From UBA6921 sp031363085 (GTDB lineage: Bacteria > Pseudomonadota > Gammaproteobacteria > SG8-11): 27,151 nucleotides of DNA. The stretch lies in NCBI GenBank assembly GCA_031363085.1, contig JANLTU010000147.1:1-27151 (forward strand), read 5' to 3'. This document shows positions 1 through 7,992 of the stretch, piece by piece. Every line of letters starts with the position of its first letter. Position 1 is the first letter of the stretch. The position numbers and the translations under genes are program-made. The notes below the pieces were generated by a model that did no database searches, had not been told where the DNA came from, and was given only the letters and a program-made list of their open reading frames with translations.

Positions 1-142
1 CGTAGGCTTTGAACTCGCCACCGTATTTCTCCGCCAGCACCTTCGTCAGCGCCGCCGTCAGTGTCGTCTTGCCGTGATCCACGTGACCAATCGTACCAAC
101 ATTCACGTGTGGCTTGGTTCGCTCGAATTTACCCTTGGACAT
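1..142 (-). CDS. tuf: Elongation factor Tu, N-terminal part (cut by window edge)
   Basis: EF-Tu is the GTPase that delivers aminoacyl-tRNA to the ribosome. The first 47 codons are visible on the minus strand, starting MSKGKFERTKPHVNVG, and they include the GTP-binding P-loop GHVDHGKT at residues 19-26. This is the canonical EF-Tu start; the rest lies outside the window. The ATG (complement of 140-142) has a purine-rich GAAGGGGG ribosome site about 6 nt upstream. The gene is the last visible member of a tRNA-Tyr/tRNA-Gly/tRNA-Thr/tuf transcript, the same arrangement as E. coli tyrU-glyT-thrT-tufB, so tufB is the likely equivalent. Whether a second tuf copy exists cannot be seen here. Confidence 0.97.
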   Translation of the reverse strand, partial: MSKGKFERTKPHVNVGTIGHVDHGKTTLTAALTKVLAEKYGGEFKAY

Positions 143-219
143 GCACTGCCCCCTTCAATATAAGGTGTTGAATGAAACACTAACCCGACCTGCCGGCCAA
201 TTTACTGCTAACGCAACGG

Positions 220-295
<76 letters not shown>

Positions 296-304
296 AATAT
301 CTAA

Positions 305-402
305 AATGTTGAATGCTTAATGTTGAATGTTTAATTTCGGCTGCGCGCCTACCGCACACGTTTATTCAAAATTAAGCATTTAACATTCAACATTCGCGCA
401 GC
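305..402. repeat. AT-rich inverted and direct repeats in the tRNA-Gly/tRNA-Thr spacer
   Basis: The 11-mer AATGTTGAATG occurs directly at 305-315 and 319-329 and inverted at 384-394. GCTTAAT (315-321) is inverted at 371-377. A separate GC-rich pair, GCTGCGCG (340-347) and CGCGCAGC (395-402), interleaves with these arms, so not all pairings can form at once. The spacer is transcribed as part of the tRNA-tuf precursor. It resembles a palindromic intergenic repeat; its function is unknown. Confidence 0.7.
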
Positions 403-405
403 GTT

Positions 406-479
406 TGGAGCGGGTGATGGGAATCGAACCCACGCTATCAGCTTGGAAGGCTGAAGTTCTACCATTGAACTACACCCGC
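406..479 (-). tRNA. glyT: tRNA-Gly (TCC anticodon)
   Basis: A complete 74-nt tRNA on the minus strand with an encoded CCA end. It begins GCGGGTGTAGTTCAATGG, the usual start of bacterial glycine tRNAs. The anticodon stem TCAGC/GCTGA encloses the loop CTTCCAA with anticodon TCC, and the T-arm contains GGTTCGATTCC. It is the middle tRNA of the Tyr-Gly-Thr-tuf transcript. Confidence 0.97.
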
Positions 480-551
480 CTGACACTGCCACCCATTTGC
501 TCGCACCCGCCCGGACTCGGCGCACCCATACTCCGCAACTAGTAAGCCTAT

Positions 552-636
552 TGGTGGAGGGGGGTGGATTCGAACCACCGAAGTCTGAGACGTCAGATTT
601 ACAGTCTGATCCCTTTGGCCGCTCGGGAACCCCTCC
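552..636 (-). tRNA. tyrU: tRNA-Tyr (GTA anticodon)
   Basis: A complete 85-nt class II tRNA with the long variable arm expected for tyrosine and an encoded CCA end. The acceptor GGAGGGG pairs with CCCCTCC, the anticodon loop is CTGTAAA (anticodon GTA) inside CAGA/TCTG pairing, and the T-arm is GGTTCGAATCC. It is the first gene after the promoter at 654-682. Confidence 0.97.
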
Positions 637-653
637 GCAAATGTAAGCCGCGT

Positions 654-682
654 ATTCTCCGAAATCGCCACCCCCGTGTCAA
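654..682 (-). promoter_or_regulatory. Sigma-70 promoter of the tRNA-tuf operon
   Basis: On the minus strand a perfect -35 box TTGACA (complement of 677-682) is followed after exactly 17 nt by GAGAAT (complement of 654-659), a 4/6 match to the -10 consensus. A GC-rich discriminator (ACGCGGC) follows, as in stringently controlled stable-RNA promoters. The tRNA-Tyr gene begins about 17 nt downstream of the -10 box. Confidence 0.75.
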
Positions 683-802
683 CAAATCAACGCAGCATTA
701 AAACAACTTGGTAAATTCTCAGCCGCCATAGGATTCCGACGCCGAGTTATCTAAACTCTATAAATTCTTAGTTTTTGCCGCTCCTTTCAGAACTCACCTG
801 CC

Positions 803-2338
803 ATGACGACGATTCGACAAGACGATTTGATCACCAGCGTCGCGGATGCGCTGCAATACATTTCTTTTTACCATCCACCTGATTTTCTCAAGGCATTGAA
901 CGACGCCTACGAGCATGAGCAATCACCGGCGGCGCGCGATGCGCTTGCACAAATTCTGGTGAATTCACGCTTGTGCGCAACTGGCCACCGGCCAATTTGC
1001 CAAGACACCGGGATCGTCGTGGTCTTCATCAAGGTGGGCATGGCAGTGCGCTGGGACGCGCAGTTAGGCATCGCCGACATGGTCAACGAAGGCGTGCGCC
1101 GCGCCTACAAAAATGTCGACAACCCGCTGCGCGCGTCCATCGTGACCGACCCAGCGGGACGCCGTAAAAACACCGGCGACAATACCCCAGCCGTGGTACA
1201 TATCGATCTGGTTGCTGGCGATCAAGTGGACATCATTGTCGCGGCTAAAGGCGGTGGCTCGGAAAACAAAGCGCAATTTGTGATCTTAAATCCCAACGAA
1301 AGCATCGTCGACTGGGTACTCGACATTGTCCCGACGATGGGTGCCGGCTGGTGCCCGCCCGGCATCCTGGGCATCGGCATCGGCGGCACGGCGGAAAAAG
1401 CCATGCTGCTCGCCAAAGCAGCCCTCATGGAGCCGATTGATATCCACGAATTGCGCGCGCGCGGCGCGCAAACCCGCAGCGAAGAACTGCGCCTAGAGTT
1501 GTTCGACAAGGTCAATGCTCTGGGTATCGGTGCACAGGGCTTGGGCGGACTGACCACGGTGGTCGACGTAAAAATTCGCGACTACCCCACCCACGCCACG
1601 TCGCTGCCGGTGGCGCTAATCCCCAACTGTGCCGCGACTCGACATATTCACTTCACGCTCGACGGCCGTGGTCCGGCGCACTTGCCGGTTCCAAAATTGG
1701 ACGACTGGCCGAGTGTCACCTGGCAAGCCGGCGCAAACGCCCGACGCATAAATCTCGACACCCTCACACGCACCGATGTCGGCGCCTGGAAACCGGGCGA
1801 GACACTGTTGTTGACCGGCAAATTGCTTACTGGCCGCGACGCCGCGCATAAACGCATTGCCGACTTGTTGCGTGCCAACACCCCCTTGCCCACCGGCGTG
1901 GACTTCACCAATCGCTTTATCTATTACGTCGGACCGGTCGACGCGGTGCGCGACGAAGCGGTCGGCCCGGCCGGCCCCACCACCGCCACGCGCATGGACA
2001 AATACGCGGAACTGATGCTGTCAAGAACCGGCGTCGTGGGCATGATCGGCAAAGCGGAGCGTGGCCCCGAAGGCATCGCTGCGATCAAAAAACACCGCTC
2101 GGTCTATCTCACCGCCACCGGCGGCGCAGCGTATTTAATTTCCAAGGCGATCCGCAACGCGCGCGTTGTCGCTTTTCCCGAGCTGGGCATGGAAGCAATT
2201 TATGAATTCGAAGTGGACGACATGCCGGTCACCGTGGCTGTGGATGCCAGCGGCAATTCGATCCACGCACTGGGACCGGCGCTGTGGCGCGGCAAGATCG
2301 GGAATATTCCAGTGAAGATCGAATCGAAAACCTCTTGA
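803..2338 (+). CDS. fumA: Fumarate hydratase class I, iron-sulfur type
   Basis: Catalyses the reversible hydration of fumarate to L-malate in the TCA cycle, in the cytoplasm. The 511-residue protein matches the single-chain class I fumarases of Pseudomonas and many betaproteobacteria (about 507 aa), with fused alpha and beta parts. Three cysteines expected to hold the oxygen-sensitive [4Fe-4S] cluster are visible: C66 in PICQDTG, C184 in GWCPPG and C276 in IPNCAATRH. The C-terminal part contains GPTTATRMDK and the ELGMEAIYEFEV segment typical of the beta region. The ATG at 803 has only a weak ribosome site. The gene is divergent from the tRNA-tuf operon and convergent with the lipoprotein gene at 2379, with 40 nt between stops. 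The symbol could equally be fumB; the family is certain. Confidence 0.95.
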   Translation: MTTIRQDDLITSVADALQYISFYHPPDFLKALNDAYEHEQSPAARDALAQILVNSRLCATGHRPICQDTGIVVVFIKVGMAVRWDAQLGIADMVNEGVRRAYKNVDNPLRASIVTDPAGRRKNTGDNTPAVVHIDLVAGDQVDIIVAAKGGGSENKAQFVILNPNESIVDWVLDIVPTMGAGWCPPGILGIGIGGTAEKAMLLAKAALMEPIDIHELRARGAQTRSEELRLELFDKVNALGIGAQGLGGLTTVVDVKIRDYPTHATSLPVALIPNCAATRHIHFTLDGRGPAHLPVPKLDDWPSVTWQAGANARRINLDTLTRTDVGAWKPGETLLLTGKLLTGRDAAHKRIADLLRANTPLPTGVDFTNRFIYYVGPVDAVRDEAVGPAGPTTATRMDKYAELMLSRTGVVGMIGKAERGPEGIAAIKKHRSVYLTATGGAAYLISKAIRNARVVAFPELGMEAIYEFEVDDMPVTVAVDASGNSIHALGPALWRGKIGNIPVKIESKTS

Positions 2339-2378
2339 GGTTTACACCGATAGCGCTACTTCCAAAGACGGCTACCGA

Positions 2379-2675
2379 CTATGGCGGCGTTGCTGGTTGC
2401 GCTTCCATACGCGCCTTCATCGCCTGCTCGCGCGCGGCGGCGGCGTTATTGCGTGCCTTGGTAAATTCACCGACGGACAAATCTTCCTCGGCTTTTTTTA
2501 GTAGCTCTTCGGCTTTTTGCAAGGCATCGGCAGCGCGCTGCTCGGCACCGACGGAACGCGCCGCGCTGATCGCCTGACGCGCGTCGCTCATTTCTTGCAC
2601 CGGCGCTGCCGCACAGGCCGCGACCAAGCACACCAGCAACATCATGAGTGCGCGGGTGCTGCAAAATTCTGTCAT
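2379..2675 (-). CDS. DUF4398-type small lipoprotein
   Basis: A 98-residue predicted lipoprotein of unknown role. The N-terminus MTEFCSTRALMMLLVCLVAAC ends in a lipobox (LVAAC, Cys at residue 21), so signal peptidase II processing and membrane anchoring are expected. The mature part is an Ala/Glu/Lys/Arg-rich helical stretch (EMSDARQAISAA, AADALQKAEELLKKAEEDL, FTKARNNAAAAREQA), the pattern of DUF4398 proteins, and it probably forms antiparallel helices. The ATG at 2675 was chosen over an upstream alternative because GAGG lies about 7 nt before it and it starts directly at the signal peptide. A TATATT sequence (complement of 2720-2725) could serve as a -10 box but has no clear -35. It stands alone, convergent with fumarase. 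Confidence 0.8.
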   Translation of the reverse strand: MTEFCSTRALMMLLVCLVAACAAAPVQEMSDARQAISAARSVGAEQRAADALQKAEELLKKAEEDLSVGEFTKARNNAAAAREQAMKARMEAQPATPP

Positions 2676-3117
2676 GTTTGCCTCAATTGGAAGGTGCGCG
2701 GCGGTGCGCAGAAGCGCCAAATATAGGTGCGTGAAACCTTCGAAAAACTAACACCCACCCCCCACCCTGTCAAGAAAGCGCAACGACACCAGTGGCCGGA
2801 TTTCGCACCAGACCGCTGGGCGTGGTTAGCGTCGCGCTTCGTGTGACACAACTCGGTCGCGCGTGGTATAGCGCCCCAGGCACACGCCGGCGAGAAGCTT
2901 TTAAACATGGGGGCGGGAAACGAGCTGGAACCATGACCATCAATCGACACTGATGAACACATTCCTGCGGCACTCAGACTGTGTATGACAAAACTGGATG
3001 CATGCTCCTGTAGCCACGCATAATAATGCAATAGCGCAAGCCTGACTCTAATTTTAACATGCTGTAAGCGCCTCGATCAGTAGCGCGCGTCGTAACCGGG
3101 TGGATTTTATTCCTGCT
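2676..3117. other. Gene-poor stretch, nothing assigned
   Basis: No open frame in these 442 bases has a convincing ribosome site, codon pattern or recognisable domain. The longest minus-strand frame (to about 3031) overlaps the lipoprotein start and looks random in composition. The only likely functional part is the upstream region of the lipoprotein gene (about 2676-2760). The remainder may be decayed sequence next to the broken acetyltransferase. Confidence 0.5.
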
Positions 3118-3569
3118 TTAATTCAAGGCAAACAGTGGTTTTTCATAGGTGTGTTGAGTCTTCTTGCGTAAGTAATCGAGACGCTCGTAGAAAGGATGCG
3201 ACTCGGCTCTGGTGATGTTTGAACGCACGTGAATAGAGCGGAGTCCTTGCCGAATAGTCCACTGCTCGGCAGAAGAAACCAGTGCTTTTCCAACTCCCAT
3301 CCGTCTCGCTGAAGCGGTTACGACCAGACCGGTGATCTCCGCTTTTCCCCAGACTCCAAAGACACGCGGCGTTCTACGACAATCCATCCCGGCAGATGAC
3401 TTCCACTCCCGCTTGCTACGGCCACAAAGCACTTTGAGGAGTCCAAGAGATTCTTGAGGTTGGATCGAATTTCCTCGCTCGTTCTTGGATAGCCCAGCTC
3501 GCCAGAAAGGCGCGCGATCTCGGCGGAGTCATCTAGCCGAGCAGCTCGAATGCTGAAGGAATCGTTCAT
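3118..3569 (-). pseudogene. GNAT N-acetyltransferase broken by one frameshift
   Basis: Two overlapping minus-strand frames together make one GNAT (acetyl-CoA dependent N-acetyltransferase) of about 150 residues. The first frame (from ATG 3569, or GTG 3572) gives the N-terminal half: FSIRAARLDDSAEIARL and a beta-strand region ending at VERRVSLESGEK. The second gives the C-terminal half: AEITGLVV, the acetyl-CoA pyrophosphate-binding loop RRMGVGKAL, and the final HPFYERLDY strand typical of GNATs. The frames join at a GGGGAAAA run (complement of 3343-3350): one extra A would restore continuous reading through SGEKAEITGL. This is either a true inactivation or a homopolymer sequencing error. No clear ribosome site is seen. 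The substrate cannot be predicted. Neighbouring gaps suggest a decaying accessory patch. Confidence 0.75.
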
Positions 3570-3917
3570 CACTGTGTAACGACCATGTCGAAAAACCTAA
3601 CTCTGAACCCGGCAACCAGGATTTGGAAAGTCATTTTTGCCAGCGTCATTTGTCATAGGGCGGCGCTTTTTTTCAAGTGGCGCAGCGCTAAGTGTGGCGA
3701 CAAGAATCCACCCATTCTCTGGTAAGCATCCACGGCGCGTCGTTAGCTTTTATCGGGTCAGGGTATCAGCTCGCTATTCCGCGCACAAAATCCGCTACCC
3801 CGGCTTTTGCGCAGTATCGCCGGATGACTACCGCGCTCAAGACAGGCAACGCTAAAGTCTTCGACGGCACTGCCGAATACCGCTGCGTCAGATTCTGCTG
3901 CCCAAACGAGCCTCGCG
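3570..3917. other. Gene-poor stretch upstream of the Ig-like lipoprotein
   Basis: These 348 bases lie between the divergent starts of the broken acetyltransferase and the large lipoprotein. Open frames on both strands here are short or run out of frame into the lipoprotein gene, and none shows a domain. Promoters for the flanking genes presumably lie here, but I see no strong -35/-10 pair. No integron attachment site or insertion sequence was recognised. Confidence 0.45.
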
Positions 3918-6551
3918 ATGATCCGAACAGATGTGCAAGTCAGGTTGAATACGTGGCTGCTGATGCTGCTGGGCGCGTGCCTGTTGAGCGCCTGCGGCAA
4001 GGCTGCCGATACCGGCGCAACCGATACCGCGCCTGCGACACCCACGATTTCCATTGCGTTGCTGCGCAGTTCCGATGGCGTGGCGACGACCTCGATCAGC
4101 AGCGCCGTGCCCGGCACAGTAAAAGTCAATATCCGGCTCGCCGACGGCTCGACGCCGCAAAACGTGTTGGTCACGTTGACCACCGATTTGGGCCTGTTGA
4201 ATCCGGAGGCGGGTACCGCGCTGACCAATAGCAGTGGCGATGCCACCATACAGTTGCTGTCCAACGGAACAACCGGCGCAGGCACCGTCACTGCTGCCGC
4301 GAATGTCGGCGGTAAAGCACTGTCGGCGAGTCTGAATTTTTCGGTGACGTCATCGTCGGTTGCCGGGCGTACGCTGAGCATCGCGTTAAAAGACAACACT
4401 GGCGCCTCGACCAGCAGCGTACGCGCAGACGCCGCCGGCACCTTAACTGCCACCATCACCGACGCCGCCGGCGCCGGAGTGCGCGATGCCATCGTGGTGT
4501 TCGACACCAAACTCGGTGCGCTTGCGCCCGGCAACGGCACCGCCATCACCAATGCTTCGGGACAGGCTTCGATCACGCTGGGATTCAAGGACGCGTTAGG
4601 TGCCGATACCGTGAAAGCCACCGCCAGCATCGGAGCGGAAACGCTTTCCGCCACGCTAAATTATCAAGTTGCACCGCCGGCAATCCGCATGGGCTACACC
4701 AGCGGCTCGTTCACGCAAGGCATGGTCGGCGTCGGCGCGTCGCCACTTTCGCCGGGTGGAACCACCGGCTTGACGGTCAATATTGTCGATGCGAATGGCA
4801 ATGCTTTCACCGTGCCGATCACGGTGAAATTTACTTCAAACTGCGCATCGGTCGGCAAGAGCAGCATCGACTCCTCGGTGCCCACCATCAATGGTCAAGC
4901 CGTGGCCACTTACCAAGCCAACGGCTGCGTCGGCGTCGACACCGTGATTGCAAGCGCGGACTTCGGCGGCTCCAGTTTCAACGCATCGGCCAGCCTGACG
5001 GTGAATGCCGACATTGCAGGGTCGATTGAGTTCCTGTCGGCGGTACCCGCCACGATTGCGATTATGGGCACCGGCAGCGTGGGCCTGAGTGAGACTTCCA
5101 GCGTGCTGTTCAAAGTGAAAAGCACGCAGGGCTTGCCGGTCGCCAATCAACTCGTGAACTTCGCGCTCAACACCCGTGTCGGCGGGCTGGTGGTGGCGCC
5201 GGCCAGCGGTTACACCAACGGCAGCGGTGAAGTCGGCACGGTGGTGCGCGCAGGTGCAGTGGCCACTGGCGTGCGCGTAACGGCCAGCACCTTGTCCGGT
5301 ACTGTGACGCTCACCAGCCAGTCGAGCCAGTTGACGGTGAGCACTGGCATGCCCGACCAGAACAGCACCAGTATTTCAGCCTCAATCTTCAATCCCGAAG
5401 GCTTCGATTGGGACGGACAAACCATCACCCTCAATGCGCATCTTGCCGACCATTTTAACAACCCGGTGCCCGACGGCACGACGGTTTCTTTCATCGCCGA
5501 AGGTGGTGCCATTGAGCCGTCGTGCCTCACCGACAAAGGCGCCTGCTCGGTCACCTGGATCAGTCAAGCTCCGCGACCGCCCGATCACCGCGTCACGGTG
5601 TTGATGACTGCCGTCGGCAACGAAAGCTTTTTCGACGAAGACGGCAACGGCAGTTACAGCAATGCTGACGGTGAACCGTATAACGACGCGAATGCCAACG
5701 GCGTTTTAGATGAACCGTTCACGGACGCGAATGGCAACGGCAAGTTTGATGAACCCTTTACCGACACCAACGTTAATGGCGTTTATGACTTCGGCGAGCC
5801 GTTTGTCGACTACAACCACAACGGCCGCTACGACGGCACGGGCAACAACCCGGCGGGCGAAACCAGCTTCGTTGATCGCAACGGCAACGGTGTTTACGAC
5901 GGCGCCGGCACCAATGCCGCCGGGGAGTCCTATACCGACGCCAACAGCAACGGCAGCTTCGAAGGGCCGGGCTTTTCCGACTTGCCGGAAGCGTATCTCG
6001 ACAAAAACGAAAACGGCGTGCGCGACCCAGGTGAGCCGTATTTTGACTTCAACAACAACGGCCAATACGACGGCCGCGACGGCAAGTACAGCGGCGCGCT
6101 GTGCACGCATACGACACTGTGCGCGGCACAAAACACCGTTCATGTGCGCGACGCCATCGTGATCACCATGTCCGGATCCAGTGCGTATATCGTAGCGCAG
6201 AATTCGAGCACGCCCAGTTTGATCTACAGCTCTAATGTACCCGGTGTTCCGGTGAGCGGTACGTTTAGCGCGTTAAACGTCGCAGGCGGCAGCGCAATAT
6301 TAAACATTTCATTGGCCGACAGCGCCGGACAATCGCTGCCGGCCGGCACGCAAGTGACTATTTCAGCCGATGTCGGCACACTGAAAGGCGACACCAGCTT
6401 CACCATTCCGGGTAACGCCGTCAGCGGCAAAGTCGCCGTGATCACGGTGGTCGACGATGACCTGACCGCCAACGCGAACGGCCTGATCACCATCCGCGTG
6501 GTGACACCCAAGGGCGTGATCACAGAATTAACCTTTGCACTGGGGGTTTAG
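3918..6551 (+). CDS. Large Ig-like (Big) domain lipoprotein with Asp/Asn-rich calcium-type repeats
   Basis: An 877-residue surface-type protein. The N-terminal signal (NTWLLMLLGACLLSAC) ends in a lipobox with Cys26, so it is probably a lipoprotein. From about residue 40 to 480 it consists of repeated beta-sandwich modules of the bacterial Ig-like (Big_1/invasin) type, seen in recurring patterns such as TLTTDLGLLNPEAGTALTNS, TITDAAGAGV and AITNASGQASITL. Residues 573-722 hold nine DxNxNGxxD units (starting at D573, 590, 603, 616, 631, 653, 674, 695, 710), resembling dockerin or thrombospondin-3 calcium loops. A final Ig-like module covers about 775-877. Ribosome site before the ATG is weak. 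The stop overlaps the convergent pyrD stop by 4 bp. Adhesion or a structural surface role is inferred only. Confidence 0.8.
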   Translation: MIRTDVQVRLNTWLLMLLGACLLSACGKAADTGATDTAPATPTISIALLRSSDGVATTSISSAVPGTVKVNIRLADGSTPQNVLVTLTTDLGLLNPEAGTALTNSSGDATIQLLSNGTTGAGTVTAAANVGGKALSASLNFSVTSSSVAGRTLSIALKDNTGASTSSVRADAAGTLTATITDAAGAGVRDAIVVFDTKLGALAPGNGTAITNASGQASITLGFKDALGADTVKATASIGAETLSATLNYQVAPPAIRMGYTSGSFTQGMVGVGASPLSPGGTTGLTVNIVDANGNAFTVPITVKFTSNCASVGKSSIDSSVPTINGQAVATYQANGCVGVDTVIASADFGGSSFNASASLTVNADIAGSIEFLSAVPATIAIMGTGSVGLSETSSVLFKVKSTQGLPVANQLVNFALNTRVGGLVVAPASGYTNGSGEVGTVVRAGAVATGVRVTASTLSGTVTLTSQSSQLTVSTGMPDQNSTSISASIFNPEGFDWDGQTITLNAHLADHFNNPVPDGTTVSFIAEGGAIEPSCLTDKGACSVTWISQAPRPPDHRVTVLMTAVGNESFFDEDGNGSYSNADGEPYNDANANGVLDEPFTDANGNGKFDEPFTDTNVNGVYDFGEPFVDYNHNGRYDGTGNNPAGETSFVDRNGNGVYDGAGTNAAGESYTDANSNGSFEGPGFSDLPEAYLDKNENGVRDPGEPYFDFNNNGQYDGRDGKYSGALCTHTTLCAAQNTVHVRDAIVITMSGSSAYIVAQNSSTPSLIYSSNVPGVPVSGTFSALNVAGGSAILNISLADSAGQSLPAGTQVTISADVGTLKGDTSFTIPGNAVSGKVAVITVVDDDLTANANGLITIRVVTPKGVITELTFALGV

Positions 6552-7507
6552 CAACCGACGCTCTTTTGGTGAACCTGCAAGGTGCCCACCAGTTGCGCGA
6601 TTTCTGTCAAGTCATGGCGCTGTAGATAATCGACGATGCCCGCGTTGATCTTGGGGCACACCAAGGGATCGTAAAACAAGGCGGTGCCGATACCCACGGC
6701 GCTGGCGCCGGCGATGATGAATTCCAGCGCATCTTGCGCGGTTAAAATTCCGCCCTGGCCGATGATAGGAATGCCATGCGCCTTGCACACCTGATACACC
6801 TGATGCACCTTCAGCAACGCAATCGGTTTGATTGCCGGTCCGGACAATCCGCCTTGGTTATTTCCGATAATCGGCACGCGCTCTTCGATGTCGATGGCCA
6901 TGCCCATCAGCGTATTGATGACGGCAAAGGCATCGGCGCCCGCGTCGATGCAGCGGCGCGCGTTGTCGGCGATATCGGTCTGGTTGGGCGAAAGTTTCGC
7001 AATCAGCGGCTTTTTTGTCACGCTGCGGCACGCTTCGACCACACGTGCGGACATCACCGGGTCGTTGCCGAACACTACGCCGCCTTCTTTCACGTTTGGG
7101 CAGGAAATATTGATTTCAATCGCATCGATGGGCGAGTCATCGAACAGGCGCGTGACTTCGCGGTATTCCTCAATAGTTGAGCCGGATACGTTGGCGATGA
7201 AGCGCGTCTCGGTAAAATCCAGCGTCGGCAAAATTTTGTTGACCACGGCGGCGGTGCCAGGATTTTGCAAGCCGATGGAGTTGAGCATGCCGGCCGGGGT
7301 TTCACACACGCGGTGCGGCGCGTTGCCCAGGCGCGCTTGCAGCGTGGTGCCTTTCAAACACACGGCGCCCACGTCGCGATTGGAAAAACCCTCAATGCGG
7401 GTGTACTCCTCGCCGAAACCCACGCAGCCAGAAAGCAGCACCAATGGCGTGTTAAACTTCAGACCGCAAAATTCCGTGGCCAGCATGGCTTGATCTTTTG
7501 TCGTCAT
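6548..7507 (-). CDS. pyrD: Dihydroorotate dehydrogenase class 1B, catalytic subunit
   Basis: Oxidises dihydroorotate to orotate, the fourth step of pyrimidine synthesis, in the cytoplasm with FMN. The 319-residue protein has class 1 features: the active-site loop NISCPNVKEGG with catalytic Cys136 (class 2 enzymes use Ser), FMN-contacting K51 (CLKGTT) and K171 (AKLSPN), and the phosphate-binding GQGGI and GIGTALF segments. Length and motifs fit class 1B, which in known cases works with the iron-sulfur/FAD subunit PyrK using NAD. No pyrK gene lies in this window. The ATG at 7507 is preferred over an upstream TTG because AGGTTGAG precedes it. Starts of pyrD and trmL are divergent, 20 nt apart; its stop overlaps the Ig-like protein gene. 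Confidence 0.9.
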   Translation of the reverse strand: MTTKDQAMLATEFCGLKFNTPLVLLSGCVGFGEEYTRIEGFSNRDVGAVCLKGTTLQARLGNAPHRVCETPAGMLNSIGLQNPGTAAVVNKILPTLDFTETRFIANVSGSTIEEYREVTRLFDDSPIDAIEINISCPNVKEGGVVFGNDPVMSARVVEACRSVTKKPLIAKLSPNQTDIADNARRCIDAGADAFAVINTLMGMAIDIEERVPIIGNNQGGLSGPAIKPIALLKVHQVYQVCKAHGIPIIGQGGILTAQDALEFIIAGASAVGIGTALFYDPLVCPKINAGIVDYLQRHDLTEIAQLVGTLQVHQKSVGC

Positions 7508-7527
7508 TCTCAACCTGATTACGCGCT

Positions 7528-7992
7528 ATGTTTCACGTCGTTTTAGTCGAACCCGAAATCCCGCCCAACACCGGCAACATTATACGCCTGTGCGCCAACA
7601 CCGGAGCGCAGTTGCATATCATCCATCCCGCCGGTTTTAAACTCGACGACAGCAAACTGCGCCGCGCCGGTTTGGATTATCACGAGTTCGCAACCGTGCG
7701 TGAGTGGAACAACCTTGCCGAATTCAGCGCCGCGATCCAACCGCCACGCGTGTTTGCCTGCTCCACCAAAGGCCGGCGCGCGTTTACCGAAGTGCGCTAC
7801 AACGCCGGTGATGCATTTTTATTTGGTCCGGAATCGCGCGGCTTGCCGGCTGCGCTGCTGGACACGCTGGCGTTCGAACAGATTCTGCGTATCCCGATGC
7901 GAGCAAATCAACGCAGCTTGAACCTGTCGAATGCCGTGGCAGTGATGGTTTACGAGGCGTGGCGGCAAAATAATTTTCAGGGCGCGGACTAA
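7528..7992 (+). CDS. trmL: tRNA (cytidine(34)-2'-O)-methyltransferase TrmL
   Basis: A SPOUT-class methyltransferase that 2'-O-methylates the wobble nucleotide of certain leucine tRNAs using S-adenosylmethionine. All family hallmarks are present in 154 residues, the normal length: EPEIPPNTGNIIRLCANTG at the N-terminus, FGPESRGLP around residue 95, and the knotted C-terminal SAM-binding segment RSLNLSNAVAVMVYEAWRQ. In E. coli trmL (yibK) sits beside gpsA and secB; here it is kept next to gpsA but in convergent orientation, with a 4-bp overlap of stop codons. It is divergent from pyrD with only 20 nt between starts. Confidence 0.95.
   Translation: MFHVVLVEPEIPPNTGNIIRLCANTGAQLHIIHPAGFKLDDSKLRRAGLDYHEFATVREWNNLAEFSAAIQPPRVFACSTKGRRAFTEVRYNAGDAFLFGPESRGLPAALLDTLAFEQILRIPMRANQRSLNLSNAVAVMVYEAWRQNNFQGAD

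Noticed and set aside
2328..2343. Hairpin AAACCT-CTTG-AGGTTT at the end of fumarase as a terminator
   Set aside because: The stem is short and AT-rich with no U-tract, so it is not a convincing intrinsic terminator.
2672..3031. A 119-codon minus-strand frame upstream of the small lipoprotein
   Set aside because: It overlaps the lipoprotein start in another frame, has no ribosome site and no recognisable domain.
3570..3620. Possible integron attC site beside the GNAT gene (GTTAGGT and GTTAC-like words)
   Set aside because: The words do not form the paired R and L boxes of an attC hairpin, and no integrase or second cassette is seen.
5706..6162. Long open frames on both strands across the Asp/Asn-rich repeat of the lipoprotein
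   Set aside because: They arise from the repetitive codon pattern of the real gene; their translations are low-complexity Ala/Thr/Val text.
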